Source: Molanna angustata
Lineage: Eukaryota > Arthropoda > Insecta > Trichoptera > Molannidae
Direction of reading: 5' to 3'
NCBI GenBank assembly: GCA_963576475.1
Contig: OY754979.1
Span: 30,025,578 to 30,089,577, forward strand
Length of the DNA: 64,000 nt
The notes under the pieces were generated by a model, which searched no databases, was not told where the DNA came from, and was given only the letters and a program-made list of their open reading frames with translations. Both the position numbers and the translations under genes were made by a program. Each line of letters begins with the position of its first letter. Within the stretch, counting starts at the first letter, position 1. Of this stretch, positions 23,101-35,100 are shown piece after piece.

Positions 23101-26100
23101 GATGCCTGAAGGTTCTGAACCCGTTTCGGAAGCTTCGTCTAGTGCTAGGACCCCAGCAGTGCTGTCTAGGCCTGATGGGGTTGCGGCGCTGGCGAGGTTG
23201 CCTGAGGATTCGGAGCCTGTTCCGGGGACTTCATCTGGCGCTAGAACCTCATCAGTGCCTCTTGGGCCTGAGGGGATTGTGGCGCCGGTGAGGTTGCCGA
23301 TGAGAATGGAAGTTGTGCCTGTTCCGGGGACTTCATCTGGCGCTAGAACCTCAGCAGTGCCTCTTGGGCCTGAGGAGATTGTGGCGCCGGTGAGACTGCC
23401 GATGAGAGTGGAAGTTATGCCTGTTCCGGGGACTTCGACTGGCACTGAGACCACGACGGTGCTTCATAGACCCGTTGAGTCTGCGGTGCGGGCGAGGTTG
23501 CCGGAGAAAGCCAAACCCACTCCGGGAACTTCATCCTTCACATCAGCCAGTAGACCAGTCCGTGGAAAGGGTCTACGCAGGAGTAAGGGTGAACCCAAAG
23601 GGGTGTCACACTGGCTAAAACCCACCCCTAAATAATCTCCTAGTCAGTAGAGAAGTAGAGATACTGTGTCCTGACAATGGAGAAACATAAAATTCTCCAA
23701 ATAAACCTTCACCACGCCAGGGCAGCCACTGCCCTGGCAGGGAGAACACTAGCCAAGGAAAACATAACTGCAATACTAGTACAGGAACCTTGGATATATG
23801 ACAATAACATTTGTGGGTTCAACTCGGTAGGAACAGTCATTTCCTGTAACAACGGAGGTAAACCCAGAGCAGGTATCGTATTAAACAAATCCATACGTTA
23901 CTTAAATATTTTAGAGTTTTGTAAAGAGGACCTTGTAGCAATAACTATCCCTTGTAACTCTAATGGCAGAGGATTAATACTCTGCTCAGCTTATTTCGCA
24001 GGAGATGAACCATTACCCTTGACACTCCTCGAAGACCTGATCAGGTATGCCAAGAAAAACAATGCGCAGCTGATCATAGGTTGCGATGCAAACTCACATC
24101 ACAAAATTTGGGGAAGTACTGACTGCAACCAAAGAGGTGAGTTACTTTTAGAATTTATTCTAACACATAATTTGTACATTGCAAACAAAGGCAATACACC
24201 TACTTTCATGAATAAGGTGAGATCTGAAGTTCTCGATCTTACTCTATGTACTGAAAATGCCAGTGACGATTTAACAGACTGGAAAGTAGTATCAGAGGAA
24301 TCTGCCTCTGATCATAAACAAATAACTTTCAATATAAAAAATATTGAAAGAAAAACTGCAGAGTACAGGAACAAAAGACTAACCAACTGGGCTATGCTTG
24401 AGGAGATTACCAAAAATACTTTGGGGACCTCCTACAAATCAATCAAAGATTGGAAAAGCATAGATCTTGCAACAGACTTTCTATCAGAAAGCCTTAACTC
24501 AGCCTACGAACAAAGCTGCCCTAAGAAAATTAAAAGTCAAGCCAGAGAAGTACCATGGTGGAACTCTCACCTGGCAAAACTCAGGGCAAACATAAGAAAG
24601 CTTTTCAACAAGGCAAAATCGCATGGAACGTGGGATAGCTATAGGAAAGCACTCACGGAATACCATAAAGAAATCAGGAAAGCTAAAGCTACATCCTGGA
24701 AAAACTTCTGTAATTCAATAAATGACACAACAGAAACAGCAAGAATAAACAAAGTACTTGCTAAACAGAAAACACCAGATATTGGCCTTCTCATGAGGCA
24801 AGACGGCAGCTATGCTGCAACAGGAAAAGAAACACTCACCCTACTTGCAGATACTCACTTTCCGGGATGTCAGGTTGTCACCAACAACCACATTCCTCAA
24901 CAAGTTATCTGCAGGCCAAATCTAGAAGACTGGAGATTAGCGTCAGAAATCTTCAAACCTTCTAAAATTAAATGGGCTATAAACACCTTCAAACCCTACA
25001 AAAGTAGCGGAGAGGATAATATCTTCCCTGCCCTTATTCAAAATAGCATTGAGGTAACAATGCCTCTCCTGCTAAAGATCTACAGAGCCAGTTTGGCATG
25101 GGGTTATATTCCAAGGAAGTGGAAAACTGTAAAAGTAACATTCATACCCAAACCTAACAAAGAATGTTACAATACACCTAAAGCATATAGACCAATAAGT
25201 CTAACATCCTTTCTGCTTAAAACTATGGAGAAAATTATACATAGACACTTAATTGAAACAACATTAAGCAAACACACAATACATGCCAAACAACACGCAT
25301 ATCAAGAAGGGAAATCTACAGAGACTGCCCTCATTGAACTAGTGAATACTATCCAAAACTCACTAAACAACGGAGAAATAGCACTCTGCGTTTTCTTAGA
25401 CATAGAAGGAGCCTTTGATGGTGCTCCAACTAATGTCCTGCTAAATGGATTAAGGCGCAAAAAGGTTAACGCCACCATCATAAAATGGATCGAAGACATG
25501 CTGTCAAACAGATTTATTACAACAAATTTGCTGGGAGAGAACTTAACAGCTAAAACCTGCAAAGGATGTCCTCAGGGAGGAGTTCTTTCTCCTCTACTAT
25601 GGACACTTACAGTAGATAGCTTAATATGCCTACTCAATGACAATGGCTATAATGCACAAAGCTATGCTGATGACATAGTAATTATAATCAGAGGGAAAGA
25701 ATGTGACATTATTTCCGAACTGATGCAAAATGCACTTAAAAATGTAGAAAATTGGTGCATAAAAAATGGACTAAAAGTCAACGTAAACAAAACTACACTT
25801 ATTCCATTTACAAATAAGAGGAAACTTGACAAACTCTTTGCACCCATTCTTTTTGGGAGAAAACTAACTATCTCAAAAGAAACTAAATATCTTGGAATAA
25901 CACTAGATAACAAACTCACATGGAACAAACATGTAGACAATATAACGCAGAAAGCAACAAAAGCTCTGTGGTCATGCCGAAGACTAGTGGGCAAGAACTG
26001 GGGTTTAAAACCCTCGCAAACACTATGGATGTATAAATCCATAGTAAGGCCCACAATCTCATATGCAATACCAGTTTGGAGCAACAAACTAGAACAGAAA

Positions 26101-29100
26101 GGCTGCAGAGACAAGCTCTCAAAGCTACAAAGAATGGCCTGCCTGCTGATAACGGGAGCACTACATACAACTCCCACAGCTTCCTTAGAAGCTTTCCTTA
26201 ATCTTCCACCACTCTACCTTCATCTACAGAAAGTAGCGAAGGAAGGTATAATAAGATTAATTGATGCAAACAAAAGACACAGTTTTTCAAGCAAATCTAA
26301 CCTAATAAAGGAACTTGATGAAGTAAACCTAATTAGCTTACCAAAAGACAAAATCAAGACAGTCTACAATTTCGATAAACCTTATAAAATCGAAATTCAA
26401 ACCAGAAATGAAATATCTGAAATCTGGTATCAGGAATCAAATGGTGCCCTTATCTGGTACACTGATGGTTCCAAAAAAGAAAAAGGAGTGGGCTCAGGAG
26501 TGTATGGACTCACACCGAAAGTGAAAATATACAAACACCTGGGACACACCACAACAATTTTCCAGGCAGAATTATGCGCCATAACAATTTGTGCCTATGA
26601 AAATCTCATAAGAAACTATAGACACAAAACTATTTATATTTACTCCGACAGTCAAGCAGCTCTCAAAGCTCTAAACTCATGTAAAATAAATTCATCTACA
26701 GTCCAAGACTGTAATTTAGCATTAAACAAACTAACAATAGAACACAACAACAAGGTGGTTCTAAGATGGGTGCCGGGACACTCAAGCTACAAAGGCAATG
26801 AAGAGGCAGACAAACTTGCAAATATGGGGGCTGACTCAGTTACCTATGGACCAGAACCTTACTGCTTCTTAACCAATAGTGTCATCAAAACAATATTATA
26901 CAACAACATGCTAGAAAAAGCTAAACAAAACTGGCTTAACCTATCAGGACAAAAGCATGCAAAATCAATGATCCCAGGCTTTTCAGCTAAAAGATCTAAA
27001 CAAATTCTTACTCTTAACAGAGAAAATATAAGAATTCTAATCAGAACACTGACTGGACATTGTAGATTGAATAAACACCTATGCACAATGAACTTAGCAG
27101 ACATGCATCTATGCAGATTTTGCCTAGACGAACATGAAACTCCGCTACACCTGCTCAAGGACTGTGAACCACTGATGCAAACAAGAGCCAGAATATTTGG
27201 CTCTCACATCGCTGATGAAACACAAATCAGAGAAGCCAGCCCACTGAAGATCTTAAGATTCATTCGAGAGATTGGACTATGGGAAGACCTCTAGAAGCCA
27301 ATCATTCACAATGAGCTACATATCGAGCTGACGTGAAGAAACCTCTAGAAGGATTTTAAAAAAAAAAAAAAAACTGCTTCAGAACAGATTTTTACTCCTC
27401 ACTACCCCGAGGGGATAATAGTAAGGAGTTATGAATTTGCAATTTTTCAGGTTAATTATTTTATTGCAGATTATTAACTAGTATCATGCTGAGATTGTTT
27501 TGTAAAATTTCATCACAATGTATGTATGTGTGTGTGTGTGTGTGTGTGTACTATGTGCTATGTACTGCGTGTTTATTCTACTTTATCGATTACAGACTAA
27601 AGTACTCATTCAATTCTTTTAAACTTTTACAAAATTTTATAATATTCAATACTCAATTACACTCCAATAGATTATGACGGATATCTTATCGGTGTTTCTC
27701 AATTTTTGTAACTGTCAAATATTTCAAAGTGACTCCAAGCTCAGGAAACTTAAAATTTGATATATTTATTTTCAGATATTAAAAAGGCGCATCACGTCAT
27801 AAAATGGCATTTAAGCTTTCTTAATAAAATATTTAGATCAAAAATAATTTAACAAACTCATTTCACAAAATTAGTTTAAGGAGTATAGAATTGGTCATAA
27901 CCCACTCATTTTTAGTGAACCTTATACTTTCAAAACAATAATATGAACTGAGATCGTTAAGAAGGATTTGTAATAGAACGATGTATGACCGGGTAAGAAA
28001 TGAGGACATAAGGAAAGAATGTAAGATGAAGAAAGATGTCATTACTAGAATGAAAGTGAACACATTGAGATGGTTTGGTCACATGGGGAGAATGAATGAG
28101 GAGCGCCTGACGAAGAAAATATACAGAGCGGAAAGGAATGGAATGAGAGGTCGGGGACGCCCAAGAAAGGGGTGGCACGACCATGTGAACGAAATTTTGA
28201 AAGACGGAAATGTTAGAAGTGTGAGCAATAGACGAACATGTATGAGACGATGCATGAATGTGGACGAGGCGAGAGATGCTTGCCAGGATAGAAAGATGTG
28301 GCGTTCGGTTCTCTCTGCCTACCCCGCAAGGGACATGGCGTGATGGTATGTATGTATGTATAATATGAACTTTGCTACAGATAAATAAATGTTACAAATT
28401 AAAATCCTTGAATGTATAGTGGACATGTATGAATGTATGTGAATGTATAGTGGACATGTATGAATGTATGTGAATGTATAGTGGACATGTATGAATGTAT
28501 GTGAATGTATAGTGGACATGTATGAATGTATGTGAATGTATAGTGGACATGTATGAATGTATGTGAATGTATAGTGGACATGTATGAATGTATAGTTGAA
28601 TGTAGTAACAGAGTAAGGAACGTACAGAGCTGACATAAACTACGACTTTAGGGCAGAGGATTGGTACACAATGTGATATGGAAAGGGGGCACCCCAAACA
28701 CATTCAATATTTAAATATACATCAGATAATAATGAGACATTTACATAGCAGTAAAAGTATTTGCTTATCGAGATTTAAATCCCTTTGTTAACAACATGTA
28801 CTTTTTGATATGACCGTTAAGGACTGTATCAATTTTCATTCAGAACCATTCTGAAAATATTCAAAGAATTATATTGATTGCCGCTAAATTTTGGTGGCCG
28901 TGTGTACCAAGAATTTTTGCTTATAGTTTATTAGTCTGTTGTAGTGGACAAAAATATTCGATCCATTACAATTTATTCAAAAAACATGACAAATCCATTT
29001 AAAAAGTTTTCCTTTGATATATGAAACATGAATATGTAACAAAACCAACCTGCAGATGTGTTTCAATGATCTTGCCGGCTGGATGCTGCTGAGCGATGAG

Positions 29101-32100
29101 GGCCTCACCACGATCTATTACAGAACTGAACTGAAGTTCTCTCTTTTCCAACGATGACATCAGTTGCTGGAAACAAAAAATAAGTTTAATATAGTGTTGA
29201 AGAAGCATAGCTTATTGCACAATAAATCGAATACTATCCATTAAACCAAAGAAAGATTTGAAGAATTTTATGATGAAGAAGACGAAAAAAAAGAATTACA
29301 CATTTCTGGCAACTGATTGTATTCTTCAAATGCTTTTTTTGTCATTTGGATTAAGTCGAAAGAAATCAATCACACTTTGCGCTTTTGGCATAAAAGCTTT
29401 GCTTTTTGAAATTTACGTGTAATCTTGTCATATTTTTCTATCCCATCAGTTAATCATTCCATCTTTTTAGTGACTAACGTCTGCATCTATGTATCAACTA
29501 TGTATAGTCGTTCCATTTTTCATTGTTTTATGTGATAAAATCATCTCTAGGCATCACATGTTTTCTCGTTTGCAGAATCATTTAATATTCACATTTTCAA
29601 TTCATCATCTAATATTCCCATTTTCAAATCATCATCTCATATTTACATTTTCAATTCATCATTTAATATTCTTATTTTCAATTCACTATCTAATATTCTC
29701 ATATTCAAATCATCATCTAATCTTCTCATTTTCAATTCATCATCTCATATTCACATTTTCAATTCATCATCTAATATTCTCATTTTCAATTCATCATCTA
29801 ATATTCTCATTTTCAATTCATCATCTAATATTCTCATTTTCAATTCATCATCTAATATTTAACTCCTCCTCCTTTATTAATACAGCAGCCCGACTGTGGA
29901 ACGATCTTCCGAATTCTGTGTTTCCATCTTCGTACAACCCGGGTCTTTTTAAAATCCGAATTAATAAACTCTTTTCTAGATTGCAAACCCCTCCCAACGC
30001 TACGTAGTGCGCTTCTTCGGAAGAGTAAAATGGACCCAAATCCTAATAGCTGGCGTCCCCTACGTAGACATGTTAAAAAAAAAAAAAAATATTCTCATTT
30101 ACAATTCATCATCTAATATTCTCATTTATAATCATGTTTTTACTGTTTTCTATTTAGAGGGTAGAAAATATAGAGGTCGCTCACAGACCCGATGGAGAGA
30201 CTTTATTAAATCCACAACAGAATCTTCAATCCTCTGCCCACCATCTTACATGGAGGCGGACCATTTGGCAGGTGATTAAATGAAGCCACCAACCTCAGGT
30301 ATGAGGTCAAAGATGAAGAGGATATATTGTATTACCACAATGATCTCATTTCCATATCTGACTAGCATAGAAAATGTGAGATAATAAATTTATAAATTGA
30401 TGACTCCATTCAAACAAGACAAGTCTTGACTTGATCCTATTTCTTCATTTCATTGACAACACCAAAAAATTTTAAAGCCGAAAATAAAAACTAAAATAAC
30501 AATAAATAAGAAGCCATATAAATATGTTGATGGATTTTCAAACCTCGTTTCCATTTCCATATGTATGCTGCAGTGAACAAAAAACAGACAACATTTAGAA
30601 ACAAACAAACATCCAAAATAACACCGAAAAACTTGTAAACAAACAGAACAACAATGGAACTGCCTTTTTTTAATCAATTAAGCTTTAAATAATTTACAAT
30701 GTGTGACACTAAGTATTTTTAATCAGATAAGAATGATTGTTTCTACATATATATTTCCCTTATAATAGGACGACCGTTTCGGCTGACTAGACCAGTTGAT
30801 AAGGGCCTAGTGAATAATATAAAATACCTAGTGTAATGGAGTTCTACACATTAAACACCGTCAGTATTGACAAATTAAAAAATATTAAAACGTGTCCTTT
30901 AGTGATACAAGATCACTCCAAGGGCGCTACTGATATAAAATCAATTGAATGAATTACATCAATTACAATTATTTTTATAAAACTAACTAAATCTCTATGA
31001 TTTATTTATACATAATTCCTGATTTGTTTACAATCTCTTCAGTGTTTTAAAAAATGTACGTGAGATTTCAATTTATGCATACATCAATAAATAAAAAGTA
31101 TTAAACAGCCAAAATGATTGACGATAAGAAATAAAACAAGATGAAGCGGAAAGACATTTTGTAAATAAATATAAAAAGAAAGCTTCATTATTAACCTCAT
31201 AGTATTCTTCTACAGCTGTGAGGTTGATGTGCGGATCTGCCCAATCTCTGGTTATCTCAATCTGTTCCTTCTCGTTCAACCAGTTGAGTTCAGCCTGCGC
31301 TGACTGCAGGAAGTCATGGAGAGCATCCAACTCTGACAACCTAAACAGAAAACATTTTAAAATAGACATTAATTAATCATTTTTATAACAACATTTGAAC
31401 GCCACAATTATCATTTTATTATAGAAAGATGAAAAAGAAAATAAAAAAGGGAATTATTTTGTACATTGAGTTTTTAATAGCATTTTTCATCATACAAAGA
31501 TAATCTAAACTTTGCAACTGATAAAACATTATGGGACGATATAACAGTCGGCCCTCAACTCATTGAGTTTGTTAAACTCAAGATTAATGTTAAGGGGAGA
31601 TTGAATCCATTTCCGTATTACAGTGCAATATGACATGTCAGTTACTAAATCTTCAATTATAGACATATTTTACTTTTTCTGTGGTTATTATCTGTCAAAT
31701 GTTAAATAACCTCAAATAATACGAACTACAAAACGGGACGGTACGACTTTAAATACTATTGTTTTATTATCCAACATGGTAAATTAAATTTTTTTCACCA
31801 AAATAATGCTTTTAAATGCCCATGTTCGTTTCAATATGGCTGTCAGTTTGTTTTGTTGTGTGGCGCCACCGTCGATACAACTAACGCCTTTAGTGATAGA
31901 ACACTGAAACTACACTCGTTGCCTAGAAACGAGTCGAGAAATGACAGTTGACTCACCGTTAAGTACTTAATCCGCCAGAAACGTTGAGTTAAATATTTGT
32001 CGTTTTAGTGACGTATTTGAGGGACGATTAGGCCTAAACGGACACTGTAATACGCTATATTTTTGTAAAACTTGAGTTTAGCTCTTAAACTGAGACTGTA

Positions 32101-35100
32101 ATACCGGCCCAATGACCGATTCTCTAACTTTTTAAGAACATTCCGGCTAAAATAGATGCGTTCCTATTCCACTTAATCCAAATTGACATGTTTTACATTA
32201 ATAATGGACTTAGATAAGGTTAAGGTCGCTTTTTTTTTTTTTTTTAAATCCATCTAGAGACCTTCCCACGTCGACTCAATAGTAGTCCATTGTGATACAG
32301 TCGCTTACATTTGTTACTTTCGTTCCGATTGAACCAGTTTTATTCCCGTATATTGTACATGTAGCTTGCTCAGAACTTAAAATAGAAGTGAACAATCATG
32401 GTGTAACACACAACCTTGTTTCACGAGGAAATGGAAAAATCAATATTGATACCTCTTGGTGGAAGTGGAGAGAAGTTCAGCGTAGAGTTTCTGCAGTTGA
32501 CTCAAGTGCTGGTTGTAAAGGATCAACTCCTCGCCTGTGAAGTTCGATCTTGCCGAGACACACTGCTCCACCTGGAAATAAACAAAATAATTATTCATTC
32601 ATAAATACTTTTATAACAAATGAAGCCTTTAAAAGTATTACTTACAATCAAGATTAATTATTTAGACTTGGCTCCACACTATATTAATTTAAGAAGTGAT
32701 ATAAGGAACATTCTGGAACACAGAGAACCATTCTTAAAAGAAATTGGACAGAGCAACAAAGCTGCTTACTATGATTAGTTTTCAATGAAACCAGGCATTG
32801 TAGATATTTGGAGTTATTTGTGGAGTTATTTAGTTATTTATTTTAGGTATTTCCAGTGGAATATATTTATAGATATGTGGAGTTCAGAGCATTGACACTT
32901 TCAGTGAATAACTTAAAACTATTATGTTTCATATTATATATATGTACATTCCATCATGCTATATCCCTTATGGGGTAAGCAGAGAGAACCGAGCGCCATA
33001 CTCTTCTATTTTTGCATACATTCCTAGCTTCCTTTACATCCATGCATCGTCTCATACATGCTCGTCGATTATTCAAGCTTCTTATATTTCCTTCTTTCAA
33101 AATATCATTCACATGGTCATGCCATCCCTTTCTGGGGCGGCCCCTGCTATTCACTCCATCTCTTACACCCATGTATATTTTTTTGGCCAGTCGTTCATCA
33201 TTCATTATTTCAATATGTCCAAACCACCTCAAGGAATTCACTTTCATTTTATTTATAATACTCTTCTTCATCTTGCATTCTCTCCTATATATTAAGTTAT
33301 AGAAGAATATGATGAAGCTTATAAATGATTATTGTCTAATAATACACAACAGTGCTTGCATGATACAAACATAATACATTCTTATCTTGAAAATGTATAA
33401 ATCAGTACTCAATCATAATTTAATCTTAATCTGGTGGACTGGTTGGCAAAACAGGAGCCAAAGCTGTAAATCTTAGAGCTGCCCATATGGTCGAAGAGGA
33501 TGCCTGTACCAAGACCACACGAAAAGTAAAGTAACTATCTTAATTTACTTTCAAACATAAAAATTCATTAAGATCAAGGTTTAGTATGAAATTAGTATGA
33601 GGTACTTCCAACAGGTCACCGACTACCATATACAACCTGGAAATCCCTGAACAAACTAAGGATGGGTGTAAGAAGGTACAAGGTAAACCCGGACAGATGG
33701 GGAATACTAGAGGATGACCAGGACATGGCATGCGAAAGTGGGGAGACGCAGAACATGTCACACCTGCTGGTTTGCCCGCTTATGTAGGGAGCGTGCTCTG
33801 AGGAAGATCTATTGCGAGCAAATGAAGAAGCAATTATGTCTACAAATTACTGGAGGGACACAATATAGATTGAATCTGAATCTAATCTTAATCAGCTTCG
33901 TGATTAGCCCCACTGATCTTTTTGACTTTACTCAAAAAATGTTAACAGTACATACCCTGGAATGGAATTGATCAATAGTCTTATGCTCCCTTTGATGCCT
34001 GTCCAACTCCTGAAGTACAGCTTGAAGATCTGAACCATAATCTGCTTCTTGCAATTGTTTCTGAAAAATATATACATTTTTACATATAATAGTAGTTTAC
34101 AATTACCATAGACAACCAAACACGATGAAATACAATTTTTTTTATTTTTTTTTATTTTTATTAAATCTTCAACAATTTCTTTTGCTACAAGAACGCAATT
34201 TTTCTCGTTTTAATTTTGGGCTGTAGACTTCACAACCACTAGACTTTGCTACAACTAGAACAGTATTTAACTTCGCCATCATTTCGGTAAACAAAAATAG
34301 TTGAGCAACGATGCTAGTCCCAAGCGTTGAAAAAGAAGGATGGATAATATAGCTAACAGCACGATGGAAAAAGCCTCGAACCCTGGATTAATAAGTAAAT
34401 CAATACAAATTTAACAATCGTTCTATGAAAGGCAATTAATCATTGTGGATATTTTATAAATACCTAAAAGAAAATTGATGGTTCAAATTATAATGTGAGT
34501 ATTTGCAAATGAAAGTCAACAAATGCTTTTCGTTTGACAATACTGACCAGTCTATCTCTACACCATTGTGCGCACTCAATGAGATGTGTGAAGTGTGCGT
34601 TGGTGTCTGCTATTCTTGTCTCCAGAACAGTCCTGGTCTCCCGTCTGACTGTGGTCTGCTGGACAGGGGCACTCAGTCCTCCCAGACGTTGAACGATGCG
34701 GGTCTGGAATGTGGTACGGATGCCCAACCATCGTTGATGAAGCACTGTCACTCTGGAAAGGAAATCAATCAAATACTATAAATATTCAAATGATTTAATA
34801 TTAATGCATTTTGCGTAGAAAAATAATAATGAACTATTCCTGAGGAATTCATTGCCTAAATAGCTATCATATTAGATTTTACATTCATTACAGTAGGTCT
34901 TTATCATGAAAGATTTTAAATTTTCTTATAGTGGTCCTTAATCATGATTTTACATTTTGTCGCAGTAGGCATTAATCATATTAGATTTTATATTTTGATA
35001 CAGTAGGCCTTATCATATTAGATTTTATATATTGTTACTGAAGGCATAATCATGTTGGATTATACATTTTTTTTGCCCAATAACATGAGATACCATATAA

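Larger units (their letters stand above)
21710..27371 (+). mobile_element. complete LOA-like non-LTR retrotransposon, 5.66 kb
   Basis: Flanked by a 13-bp target-site duplication. Structure: 5' UTR of about 340 bp (GC-richer, opening ccccccagggacttaccatt), ORF1, a 41-bp gap, ORF2, a 63-bp 3' UTR and a poly-A tail. It lies in the 8.2-kb intron between two plakin-domain exons, antisense to shot. Both ORFs are open from start to stop. ORF2 carrying both an apurinic-type endonuclease and RNase H limits the clade to I, R1, LOA, Loner and relatives; the N-terminus ([15 protein letters not shown]) is most like LOA elements as I recall them. It has the parts expected of an autonomous, possibly still mobile copy. 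Confidence 0.93.

Noticed and set aside
22939..23454. 171-codon minus-strand ORF within LINE ORF1
   Set aside because: Antisense shadow of the GC-rich repeat tail of ORF1, which has the intact element context.
28319..28703. Overlapping minus-strand ORFs of 60-105 codons
   Set aside because: They are the 31-bp minisatellite read in three frames (repeated [14 protein letters not shown]); no gene.
29489..30007. 172-codon plus-strand ORF
   Set aside because: A 27-bp minisatellite without stops joined by chance to the end of a LINE ORF.
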